A program made the position numbers and the translations under genes. A stretch of 64,000 nucleotides of DNA from Nonomuraea montanisoli (GTDB lineage Bacteria; Actinomycetota; Actinomycetes; Streptosporangiales; Streptosporangiaceae), in NCBI RefSeq assembly GCF_013363975.1, contig NZ_JABWGN010000021.1, positions 1-64,000 on the forward strand, given 5' to 3'. Below, piece by piece: positions 37,783 through 45,627 of the stretch (position 1 is the first letter of the stretch; every line of letters starts with the position of its first letter). The notes beneath the pieces are model-generated. The model made no database searches. It was not told the origin of the DNA and saw only the letters and a list, made by a program, of their open reading frames with translations.

Positions 37783-38691
37783 GTGCGCCAGCAGCCAGTC
37801 ATCGCCGTCGTGGGTCCCACGGCGGCCGGGAAGTCGGATCTCGCCGTGGACATCGCCCTCAGGTTGGGGGGTGAATGCGTCAACGCCGACTCCATGCAGC
37901 TCTATCGAGGCATGGACATCGGCACGGCCAAGCTGTCCCCCGAGGAGTGGCGCGGCGTGCCGCACCATCTGCTGGACATCTGGGACGTCACCGTCACGGC
38001 CAGCGTCGCCGAGTACCAGAAGCTCGCCCGGGCGCTGCTGGACACGCTCGCGGTGCCCGTGCTGGTCGGCGGCAGCGGCCTGTACGTACGGGCCGCGGTC
38101 GACGACCTGGAGTTCCCCGGCACCGACCCGGAGATCAGGGCCCGCCTGGAGGCGGAGCTGGCCGAGCGCGGCCCCGCGCCGCTGTACGAGCGGCTGACCC
38201 GCGAGGACCCGGCCGCCGCCGCGGCGATCCTGCCGAGCAACGGCCGCCGCATCGTGCGCGCGCTGGAGGTCATCGAGCACTCCGGCCGGCCGTTCTCGGC
38301 GACCATGCCGTCCTACGACGGCGTCTATCCCTGCGTGCAGATCGGCCTTGAGGTGCCGAGGCCGGAGCTGGACGAGCGGATCGCGCTGCGGGTGGAGCGC
38401 ATGTGGGCGGCCGGCCTGGTGGACGAGGTGCGCGGGCTGCTCGGGCAGGGGCTCACGCGGGGCCGCACGGCGAGCCGCGCCCTCGGGTACGCCCAGGTGC
38501 TGCGTTTCCTGCAGGGGGAGTGGACGGAGGAGCAGGCGTTCGAGGAGACGGTGCGGGCGACCAAGCGCTTCGCCCGGCGGCAGGAGTCGTGGTTCCGCCG
38601 CGACCCGCGGGTGCGCTGGCTGCCGTACGACGCGCCCGACCTGCTCGACCGCGCCCTCACCCTCGTCGCCGCGGGCGGCGCCCCGGCCTGA
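37783..38691 (+). CDS. miaA: tRNA dimethylallyltransferase
   Basis: Protein of 302 aa. The P-loop GPTAAGKSDLAVDIA is at 11-18, then NADSMQLYRGMDIGTAK, the HHLLDIWD motif, VGGSGLYVRA, NGRRIVRALEV and the C-terminal KRFARRQESWFRRDPRV. It transfers a dimethylallyl group to A37 of tRNAs reading UNN codons, giving the substrate of MiaB. The start is GTG 37783; GTG 37781 is out of frame. The 3' end overlaps the convergent membrane protein gene by 35 bp. Confidence 0.96.
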   Translation: MRQQPVIAVVGPTAAGKSDLAVDIALRLGGECVNADSMQLYRGMDIGTAKLSPEEWRGVPHHLLDIWDVTVTASVAEYQKLARALLDTLAVPVLVGGSGLYVRAAVDDLEFPGTDPEIRARLEAELAERGPAPLYERLTREDPAAAAAILPSNGRRIVRALEVIEHSGRPFSATMPSYDGVYPCVQIGLEVPRPELDERIALRVERMWAAGLVDEVRGLLGQGLTRGRTASRALGYAQVLRFLQGEWTEEQAFEETVRATKRFARRQESWFRRDPRVRWLPYDAPDLLDRALTLVAAGGAPA

Positions 38692-39253
38692 GGCGCGCAA
38701 GGACCGGGGCGGCCAGCCCGAATCCGAGGCACGCGGCCGGGACGACCCAGGTCGCCGGGTGCGGTGACGGTTCGACCGGCCAGTCCCACCACGACCCGGC
38801 GCCGGGCCGGCCCAGGAGCATCGCGGCGACGAGGTAGGCGGCCGGCGCCGCGGTCGCCGCGTCGCGCCGCCTTCCGCGAGGCAGGGCGGCCAGCGCCGCC
38901 AGCCCGGTGAAGCCCACGAGGTTGCGGGCCGCCGCCGCCGCGTACGGCACCGTCACCACGAGGGCCATGACCAGCGACAGCGCGCACACGACGGCGACCA
39001 TGCCGGTGCGGTAGGCGAGCACGGGACGCACGGCGGCCGCCTCCAGGCCCCCGGCGCCCGCGAGCGCGCCGCGCACCAGCACGGAGCTCGCCGCCAGCGG
39101 CGCGACCAGCGCCACAGGCACCCCGGCCAGGTCCTCGACGGCCAGGCCGGGCACCGGCACGAGCACGTCCCCGACCGCCGCCACCAGGCCCGCCGTCAGG
39201 GCGAGCGCGCCGCACACCTGCGCGGCGCGGTGCACCCGCAGCCAGGTCCTCAC
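38657..39253 (-). CDS. Membrane protein of an ABC transporter operon
   Basis: Protein of 198 aa with about five hydrophobic helices and a basic C-terminus. Start GTG 39253 overlaps the stop of the preceding membrane-protein gene as GTGA, so translation is coupled. It is the last gene of the ATPase/membrane-protein operon starting at 41205. There is no recognised domain; it may be an accessory subunit of the transporter. Confidence 0.8.
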   Translation of the reverse strand: MRTWLRVHRAAQVCGALALTAGLVAAVGDVLVPVPGLAVEDLAGVPVALVAPLAASSVLVRGALAGAGGLEAAAVRPVLAYRTGMVAVVCALSLVMALVVTVPYAAAAARNLVGFTGLAALAALPRGRRRDAATAAPAAYLVAAMLLGRPGAGSWWDWPVEPSPHPATWVVPAACLGFGLAAPVLARLRPGRRPRRRG

Positions 39254-40506
39254 GGAAGCGTCACCTCCGAGGGGGAGACGTCGCAACGACGCAGCGCGTC
39301 CAGGTTGTGCCGGAACCAGCGGACCTGCTCGGCGGCGGGGAGGCCGAGCGCGCGCCGGGCGGCGCCGGTGGAGCGCGGCCCGGTCCTGCGCTCGACGGCG
39401 TCCTGACCGGCGCCCGCCTTCAGGGCCAGCCAGGCGCTCAGCGGACCGTGGGCGTCGGCGCCGGACCAGCCGGGCCCGCACACCGGCGGCTCGGCCGGCA
39501 GCAGGCCCGTGGCCAGCCCGAACAGCACGTCATCCGGCTTCGCGCCGGGCGGCATCGCGAAGCGCCAGGAGGCGCCGCCGGTGGCCGGTCCCTCGGTGAC
39601 GCGCCGTGGCGCCGGCAGCCCGGTCCCGGCGGCCAGCCGCCGCGCGGCCGGCACGGCGATCAGGGCGGCGGTCCCCAGCCGCTTCTCGCGTTCGCGCCAC
39701 ACGCACACCTCGACGCCGTCGCTCCGGCCGCACGCCAGGCCGCTCGTACGGGGCACCTGCGCCTCCGGCCCCATGTCCCGTACCAGGGGGAACGCCACGG
39801 CCACCGCCACGAGGGGCAGCCCGGCGATCCCCGCCCAGGCCGGCCGGGCGCCCCGGCGCCGGCTCCAGGCCAGGTAGGCCGCCCCGGCCAGGGACACGGC
39901 GACGACCGCCTGCGCGTACAGGGCGCGCCGGTCGTAGACGGTGTGAGTCTCGCAGCAGAAGCCGAGGTTGTTGCCGGTGAGGTGGCGTACCCAGAAGGTC
40001 TCCAGCGCGGCCGGACAGGCGAGCCAGAGCCACGTGCCCACCAGCAGCAGGGGCACGCCGACCAGCGGATGCAGGTGGCGGCCGGCGGCGAACCCGGCGA
40101 GGGTCCAGGCCGTGATCACCAGCAGCGCCACCGCGAGCACGAGCGGGTCCGGAAGCCCCGCAACCCCTGCCATCGCGACCCCGGCCAGCGCCAGGCCGCC
40201 CAGCAGCGCCACCAGCGCGGCCCCCAGGACGGGCAGCAGCGACCAGGCCAGGATCGCCGCCCGCGACCGTACCGCGGCGGCGTCGTCCACCCCGCCCCGC
40301 GCCAGCCTGGCCCCCTCCCACGCGCCGGCCGCGGCGCACACCGGACCGGCCGCGAGCACCGCGGCCGAGGAGACGAGCACGGTGGCGGACAGCCAGTTGT
40401 CCTCCAGGGCATCCACCGAGCGGCTCATGACGAAGAACAGGTAGGCCAGCAGGACCGGAAGGGCGAGCGCGGCCGCGGAGGAACGCGCCCAGCGTCGAAG
40501 TGGCAC
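39250..40506 (-). CDS. Large membrane protein, probable ABC permease
   Basis: Protein of 418 aa. Six or seven membrane helices lie in the first ~240 residues, with a loop carrying FWVRHLTGNNLGFCCETHTVYDRR. A soluble part of ~170 residues follows with paired Cys (GLACGRSDGVEVCVW, PPVCGPGWSG), likely outside the membrane. It directly follows the ABC ATPase gene (3 bp) and is coupled to the next membrane gene, so it is probably the permease of that transporter. The family is not recognised by me. Confidence 0.8.
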   Translation of the reverse strand: MPLRRWARSSAAALALPVLLAYLFFVMSRSVDALEDNWLSATVLVSSAAVLAAGPVCAAAGAWEGARLARGGVDDAAAVRSRAAILAWSLLPVLGAALVALLGGLALAGVAMAGVAGLPDPLVLAVALLVITAWTLAGFAAGRHLHPLVGVPLLLVGTWLWLACPAALETFWVRHLTGNNLGFCCETHTVYDRRALYAQAVVAVSLAGAAYLAWSRRRGARPAWAGIAGLPLVAVAVAFPLVRDMGPEAQVPRTSGLACGRSDGVEVCVWREREKRLGTAALIAVPAARRLAAGTGLPAPRRVTEGPATGGASWRFAMPPGAKPDDVLFGLATGLLPAEPPVCGPGWSGADAHGPLSAWLALKAGAGQDAVERRTGPRSTGAARRALGLPAAEQVRWFRHNLDALRRCDVSPSEVTLP

Positions 40507-40509
40507 GGA

Positions 40510-41205
40510 TCACACCTTTCTGGTGGACTCAGAGGCCGCCCCCAGCCCCGCGACCGGCCCGGCGTAGCGGACCCGGTCCCCGTCGAGCACGACGACGGAG
40601 TCGTACGTCTCCGCCAGGTCCGCGGTCTCATGGGTGGACACGATCAGGTGGCCGCGCTCGCCGATCCGCGCCACGATCCCGCGGAACCTCTCCCGCTGCT
40701 CCGGGTCCAGCCCCGCCGTGGGCTCGTCCAGCAGCACCACCTCGGCGTCGTGCACCAGCGTCTGCGCGAGCCCCACCCGGCGGAGCTGGCCCCCGGACAG
40801 CTCCGCGCACCTCGTGTCCGCCACAGGGCCCAGCTCGACCGCCTCCAGGGCTTCGAGGGAGCGGCGCCAGGCGAGCCCGTGGGACATGCCCATGAGCCAG
40901 CCCGCGTAGCCCACCTGCTCGCGCGCGGTCAGCCCGGGCAGCGGCCTGACCCTCTGGGGCATCCAGCCGACCAGGGCGCGGTAGCGCGCCAGGTTTCCGC
41001 GCCGGAACGGATCGAGCCCCTGGTACGAGACCCGGCCCGCGCGCGGGCGCAGCGCCGAGGCGGCCAGGCCGAGCAGCGTCGACTTGCCGCACCCGTTGGG
41101 GCCGATCAGCGCGGTGCGGCCCGCCGGGACGTCGAGGTCCAGCCGGGTGAAGACGCGGGTACCCCGGCGATATCCGAAGGCGCACCCTTCAAAGGAAATC
41201 GGCAT
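40510..41205 (-). CDS. ABC transporter ATP-binding protein
   Basis: Protein of 231 aa. Walker A GPNGCGKS is at 35-42, signature LSGGQLRRVGLAQTLV, Walker B VVLLDEPTAGLDP, H-loop STHETADLAE. The class is that of small multi-drug or lantibiotic-immunity-type ATPases. It is first of three coupled genes, preceded by a strong hairpin and the secreted protein gene at 41310. GGAAATCGGC lies upstream of the ATG, but the ribosome site is weak (AAGGAAAT). Confidence 0.93.
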   Translation of the reverse strand: MPISFEGCAFGYRRGTRVFTRLDLDVPAGRTALIGPNGCGKSTLLGLAASALRPRAGRVSYQGLDPFRRGNLARYRALVGWMPQRVRPLPGLTAREQVGYAGWLMGMSHGLAWRRSLEALEAVELGPVADTRCAELSGGQLRRVGLAQTLVHDAEVVLLDEPTAGLDPEQRERFRGIVARIGERGHLIVSTHETADLAETYDSVVVLDGDRVRYAGPVAGLGAASESTRKV

Positions 41206-41253
41206 CTCTTCCTCGCCTGCCGCTCAAAAAGCCGGAAAATGTCGCGGGAAACC

Positions 41254-41296
41254 GCGGCCGGCCGTCCGGATCGTTCTCCGGGCGCCGGCCGGCCGC
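41254..41296 (-). terminator. Hairpin between the secreted-protein gene and the ABC operon
   Basis: Perfect 11-bp GC stem (41254-41264 with 41286-41296) around a 21-base loop that can itself pair partly (TCCGG/CCGGA). It lies 14 bp after the stop of the secreted-protein gene and 49 bp before the ATPase ATG. It could terminate or only partly attenuate transcription. Confidence 0.6.
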
Positions 41297-41309
41297 GATT
41301 CTCTGATTC

Positions 41310-41735
41310 CTAGTACCAGACCTGGACCTTGCGGGCCGAGACGCGGTAGAAGTCCATCCCCATGCTCTTCATGGTGAAGTGGTATTTGCCGGAGCGGACG
41401 TCGCCCCAGTCACCGCGCACCATCCGCCGGTCGCAGCCGCCGTACCCCTTCGTGCCGTAGTGGCTGTCCGGGCCGAAGCGCTCCCGGTACAGGCCGATCC
41501 GGGGCGCGGCCTGCGGCGAGTTCGACGAGCAGCCGGACAGCTCCACGGCGGTCCGCCAGTGGTCGCTGTCGCGATCCTTCCAGGTACGGGACTCGAAGCC
41601 GGCGGCGACGTTCTCCAGCTTGGTCGTGAAGCCCCCCTCAGCGGAGGCGAGGGTGGCCCCGGCGGCGCCCACCGCGCAGATCGTGGCGGCGACCACGACG
41701 CCTTTGCCGAGAACGCGTCCCATGGATACGGCCAT
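41310..41735 (-). CDS. Small secreted hypothetical protein
   Basis: Protein of 141 aa. A Sec signal peptide (about 1-32, cleavage near ATLASA) leads to a mature part of ~109 residues, rich in aromatic and Gly residues and with two Cys (ELSGCSSN, YGGCDRR) that may form a disulphide. ATG 41735 has AAGGAG 6 nt upstream. Length, single disulphide and small size resemble secreted proteins of unknown function in streptomycetes. Its position before an ABC operon and opposite a two-component system suggests a functional link. Confidence 0.8.
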   Translation of the reverse strand: MAVSMGRVLGKGVVVAATICAVGAAGATLASAEGGFTTKLENVAAGFESRTWKDRDSDHWRTAVELSGCSSNSPQAAPRIGLYRERFGPDSHYGTKGYGGCDRRMVRGDWGDVRSGKYHFTMKSMGMDFYRVSARKVQVWY

Positions 41736-41997
41736 GTGAATCTCCTTCTTCGGTCGTGGAATCCCGAGTCGCTTTCCCGGCGATCGGTATTCCGTTTCGG
41801 GCCGGTGGAGTCACAACGTAATTCTCGGCGGGCCGGCGCGGCGTCAACCGGCGAATGGATTTCTCCGTCAATCGGGCGCGGTAGCGCCGGGCGGCGTCAT
41901 TCGTCCGGCCTACTCCGGTCGCGGCGACCACGACTCCACCTTCCGCGGTACGTCCACGTCAATCGAAGGATGGATGTGCGGCGCGAGGGCGCCGGAA

Positions 41998-42003
41998 TAG
42001 CAT
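41998..42003 (+). promoter_or_regulatory. -10 element of a leaderless histidine kinase gene
   Basis: TAGCAT 6 nt before the ATG at 42010, with no Shine-Dalgarno. The 274-bp gap to the left holds the start region of the secreted-protein gene; nothing else was recognised there. Confidence 0.45.
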
Positions 42004-42009
42004 CCAACG

Positions 42010-43221
42010 ATGCACGGTGGTGCCGTTTCGATGCTCCGGCGTCTTCCCTCCGTCGATGCCCTCCTGCTGGACGCCGGCCTGGCGCTGCTGCTGTTCGGCG
42101 GCACCTGGCTGTGGGCCGTGTACGAGCCGGGCCGGGGGACACGGCCGGTGGACGCGGTGTCGGTGCTGCTGACGGCCGTCGTCGGCCTGCCCCTGGCGCT
42201 GCGGCGGCGCGCCCCGTTCACCGTGCTCGTCGTCTCGACGGCGGCCGCCGCGGTCTACCACGCGCTCGGCTACAACTACGGCCTCAACAGCATGGCGCCC
42301 CTGCTGGCCCTCTACACGGTGACCCTGCACCGCTCGACCGCCCTCGTCGTCACGGGCGCCGTGCTGGTCACCGCGGAATGGGCGCACGCCGGCACGCTGC
42401 ATCCCGGCATCGCGTGGTGGTCCGCGCTCGGGCAGGCGTTCGTGGTCGCCGCGATCGCCGTGTGCGTCGGCACCAGCATGCGGTTGCTGGCCCTGCGCAC
42501 CAGACAGCTCACCGACCTCGCGGTGGAGCTCCACCGCGAGCAGGCCACCGCCGCGGCGCACGCGGCCATGCAGGAGCGCGTGCGCATCGCGCGTGAGCTG
42601 CACGACGTCGTCGCGCACCACATGTCGGTGATCTCGGTGCAGGCGGGCATGGGCCGCTACGTGGCCCTGGCGGACCCGGCCACCGCGCACGCCACCCTGG
42701 AGGTCATCGCCGACACCAGCCACGAGGCGCTGACCGAGATGCGGCGCATCCTGTCCATCCTGCGCACGGAGGGCCCGCCGCACGACGACGACAGGGACGA
42801 CGGCGCGGACCTGTACGCCGCCACGCCCGGCCTGGGCCGGCTGGAGCCGCTCGTCGAGCGGATCCGCATGGCGGGCCCGGCGGTCGAGACGCGGGTCGAG
42901 GGAGCCGCCCGGCCCCTGCCCCCGGGGCTCGACCTGTGCGCGTACCGGATCATCCAGGAGTCGCTCACCAACGTGCTCAAGCACGCCCGGGCGGCCCGCG
43001 TCGAGGTCGTCCTGGCGTACGGGCCGGAGGAGCTGACCATCCGCGTGACGGACGACGGCGCCGCGCCCCAGCCCGCGTCCGGCTCCGCGGGGCACGGGTT
43101 GATGGGCATGACCGAACGTGTCAGGCTCTACGGTGGAACGATCACCGCAGGCCCACTCCCGGAGGGCGGATTCGACGTGCGGGCCACCTTCCCGCTGCCG
43201 TTGCCCGACGAACGTGGGTGA
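42010..43221 (+). CDS. NarL-type sensor histidine kinase
   Basis: Protein of 403 aa. Four to five membrane helices occupy residues about 15-165, then the HisKA_3 helix RIARELHDVVAHHMSV with the phosphorylated His198, and the HATPase domain (about 310-400) with a N-box in QESLTNVLKHARA and GHGLMGMTERVRLYGG as the G-box. It has no extracytoplasmic domain, so it may sense membrane stress or a lipophilic compound. It lies 47 bp before the response regulator and is divergent from the secreted protein and ABC operon. Confidence 0.93.
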   Translation: MHGGAVSMLRRLPSVDALLLDAGLALLLFGGTWLWAVYEPGRGTRPVDAVSVLLTAVVGLPLALRRRAPFTVLVVSTAAAAVYHALGYNYGLNSMAPLLALYTVTLHRSTALVVTGAVLVTAEWAHAGTLHPGIAWWSALGQAFVVAAIAVCVGTSMRLLALRTRQLTDLAVELHREQATAAAHAAMQERVRIARELHDVVAHHMSVISVQAGMGRYVALADPATAHATLEVIADTSHEALTEMRRILSILRTEGPPHDDDRDDGADLYAATPGLGRLEPLVERIRMAGPAVETRVEGAARPLPPGLDLCAYRIIQESLTNVLKHARAARVEVVLAYGPEELTIRVTDDGAAPQPASGSAGHGLMGMTERVRLYGGTITAGPLPEGGFDVRATFPLPLPDERG

Positions 43222-43268
43222 CGCCGGGCGCCCGCCGGCCGGACGCCCCCCGACCCGTGAGGACGCGC

Positions 43269-43940
43269 ATGGTCACCGTGCTGGTGGTCGATGACCAGGT
43301 CCTGATCCGGGCGGGCCTGGCCGCCCTCATCCGCGCCGCACCCGGGCTGGACGTCGTGGGAGAGGCCGCCACCGGCGAGGAGGCCGTGGCGCTGGCGGCG
43401 TCGGCCCGGCCCGACGTGGTGCTGATGGACATCCGGATGCCCGGCGTGAACGGGCTGGCCGCGACCGAGCGCATCCTGGCCGAGGGGGGCGAGCGGGCGC
43501 CGAAGGTGCTGATCCTCACGACCTTCGACATCGACGAGTACGTCTACAACGCGCTGCGCATCGGTGCCGGCGGCTTCCTGCTCAAGGACACCCCGCCCGA
43601 GCGGCTGATCTCCGCGATCCACACCGTGGCCGCCGGTGACGTGCTGCTCGTCCCCGGCGCCGTCAAGCGGCTCGTGGAGGCGTTCGCCGGCGACCCCGCG
43701 ACGGCCCCGCGCGAGGTCCCCGACCTCGCCCAGCTCACCACGCGCGAGACCGAGGTCCTGCGCGCCGTCGGGCGGGCGCTGTCGAACAGGGAGATCGCGG
43801 ACCGGCTGCACGTGAGCGAGGCCACGGTCAAGACCCACCTCAACCGGCTCATGACGAAGCTCAACCTGAGCAGCCGCGCGCAGGCCGTGGTCCTCGCCTA
43901 CGACTGCGGGCTCGTCAAACCGCGCGGCGCGACGGCCTGA
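43269..43940 (+). CDS. NarL/LuxR-type response regulator
   Basis: Protein of 223 aa. The receiver has its phosphoacceptor at Asp54 (VVLMDIRMP) and FLLKDTPPERL after it; the C-terminal LuxR helix-turn-helix is LTTRETEVLRAVGRALSNREIADRLHVSEATVKTHL. GAGGA precedes ATG 43269. Partner of the kinase above. Target promoters are unknown; the divergent secreted-protein and ABC genes are the obvious candidates. Confidence 0.95.
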   Translation: MVTVLVVDDQVLIRAGLAALIRAAPGLDVVGEAATGEEAVALAASARPDVVLMDIRMPGVNGLAATERILAEGGERAPKVLILTTFDIDEYVYNALRIGAGGFLLKDTPPERLISAIHTVAAGDVLLVPGAVKRLVEAFAGDPATAPREVPDLAQLTTRETEVLRAVGRALSNREIADRLHVSEATVKTHLNRLMTKLNLSSRAQAVVLAYDCGLVKPRGATA

Positions 43941-43987
43941 ACGGCCCCTTCGACGGGACTTTACGCAGGTCCGTATAAAATCGTTCG

Positions 43988-44800
43988 ATGCGTTTTCTCA
44001 AGGGGCACGGCACCGAGAACGACTTCGTCATCCTGCCCGATCCCGACGGTGAGCTGGAGCTGTCCGCCTCGCTCGTGGCCGCGATCTGCGACAGGCGCGC
44101 CGGCATCGGCGCCGACGGCGTGCTCCGCGTGGTGCGCACGAAGGTCAGCCCGGAGGTGTCCGACCTCGCGGGCGAGGCCGAGTGGTTCATGGACTACCGC
44201 AACTCCGACGGCAGCGTGGCCGAGATGTGCGGCAACGGCACGCGGGTCTTCGCCCGCCACCTGGTCGACGCGGGGCTCGCCCAGCCGGGCGAGTTCGCGA
44301 TCGCGACCCGGGGCGGCCTCAGGCGGGTCAGCCTGGACGTCTCCGGCGACGTGACCGTCGACATGGGCCTGCCCGTCGTGCACGGCCGCAGCGTCGCCAT
44401 GGTCGCGGGCCAGGAGTTCGAGGGGCTGCACGTCGACATGGGCAACCCCCACCTGGCCTGCGCCATCGGGGAGCCCGTGGTCCAGCTCGACCTCACGCAC
44501 CAGCCGGGCTTCGACCCGGGGGTCTTCCCGAGCGGCGTCAACGTCGAGCTGTTCAACGCGGTGGGCCCGGCGCGCGCGGTGATGCGCGTGTACGAGCGCG
44601 GCTCGGCCGAGACCCGCGCGTGCGGCACGGGCGCGGTCGCCACGGCCGTCGCGGCGGCGGCGCTCAGCGGCGAGACCACCGGCTCCTGGACCATCGAGGT
44701 GGTGGGCGGCACGCTGACCGTCACGCTCACCGGGGACACCAGCTACCTGGCCGGCCCCGCCGTGATCGTCGCGGCCGGCGAGCTCATGCTTGCAGAATAA
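43988..44800 (+). CDS. dapF: Diaminopimelate epimerase
   Basis: Protein of 270 aa. Catalytic Cys81 lies in EMCGNGTR and Cys212 in TRACGTGAVA, the two-base mechanism pair. KGHGTENDFVILPD marks the N-terminus. It interconverts LL- and meso-diaminopimelate for peptidoglycan and lysine. TAAAAT lies 6 nt before the ATG, so the message is likely leaderless. HflX, which often follows dapF in actinobacteria, is not present in this window. Confidence 0.97.
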   Translation: MRFLKGHGTENDFVILPDPDGELELSASLVAAICDRRAGIGADGVLRVVRTKVSPEVSDLAGEAEWFMDYRNSDGSVAEMCGNGTRVFARHLVDAGLAQPGEFAIATRGGLRRVSLDVSGDVTVDMGLPVVHGRSVAMVAGQEFEGLHVDMGNPHLACAIGEPVVQLDLTHQPGFDPGVFPSGVNVELFNAVGPARAVMRVYERGSAETRACGTGAVATAVAAAALSGETTGSWTIEVVGGTLTVTLTGDTSYLAGPAVIVAAGELMLAE

Positions 44801-44852
44801 TGTTCTCTTGAGCGATGCTGGGTCCACTTCCTGAACCGAGAGGGGTGGACCC

Positions 44853-45608
44853 ATGGCCGACCCGCGCACCACCGCGCGTCAGGTGAAAGCGCCCATCGGG
44901 CAGTACGGCGGCGGCTTCATGGTCTCCCGTGAGGCCAAGGCGCTGTGCGAGAAGCTGGGGCTCGGCCCGCGCGAGCTGTACTTCCGCGGGCGCTGCGGCG
45001 TTCTCGGTGAGTGCGAGGCCGACGTCGTCACCTCGGTCGCGGTCTTCTTCCCGCCGGCCCACGTCGAGGAGAGCTGGAACGGCGGCCGCAAGCTGCCCGT
45101 CGAGGAGGCGGTCGAGCTCTACGCCGGGGCCTGCCACGCGTGGGGGCGGCGCAAGCTCGGCGGTCACGACGGCTGCGCCCGGATCGCCGAGCTGCTCGAA
45201 CGGGTCGTCGCGCGCGCCCCGTCGCCCGGAGCGCCGCTGTTCGCCGGGTGGCGGGCCGTCCCGCTGCCCGACGACCCGCCCGCGCGGGCCGCGCAGCTCA
45301 TGCACGTCGTACGCGAGCTGCGCGGCGGCCTGCACGCCAACGCGGTGATCGCGGCGGGCATGAGCCCGCTCGAGGCGATGCTCGCCCGCCCGCACGACGG
45401 ATCACCCTTCGGGCACGTGACCGGAGAGGTGATGGCGAGGTTCTTCCAGTGGCCCGAACCGTATCCGGAGCCGACGCCCGAGCTCGTCGCCCGCAGGGAG
45501 GCCGTGGAGAACGCCACCGACGACCTCATGGCACCGGTTTTTTCGGTGCTTAACCAGGATGAATCGGACGAGCTCATCGGGCTTCTGCGTTTTGGGCAGG
45601 GTCATTGA
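44853..45608 (+). CDS. SCO6745-like hypothetical protein
   Basis: Protein of 251 aa, soluble, helix-rich. It has YFRGRCGVLGE near residue 43, HAWGRRKLGGHDG and RELRGGLHANAVIAAGMSPLEAML, features I associate with the actinobacterial SCO6745 family. Function unknown. GAGAGGGG precedes the ATG. Situated 52 bp after dapF, probably under its own promoter; a TPR protein gene starts 19 bp downstream. Confidence 0.8.
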   Translation: MADPRTTARQVKAPIGQYGGGFMVSREAKALCEKLGLGPRELYFRGRCGVLGECEADVVTSVAVFFPPAHVEESWNGGRKLPVEEAVELYAGACHAWGRRKLGGHDGCARIAELLERVVARAPSPGAPLFAGWRAVPLPDDPPARAAQLMHVVRELRGGLHANAVIAAGMSPLEAMLARPHDGSPFGHVTGEVMARFFQWPEPYPEPTPELVARREAVENATDDLMAPVFSVLNQDESDELIGLLRFGQGH

Positions 45609-45627
45609 CCTGGCAGACTGGCATGCC

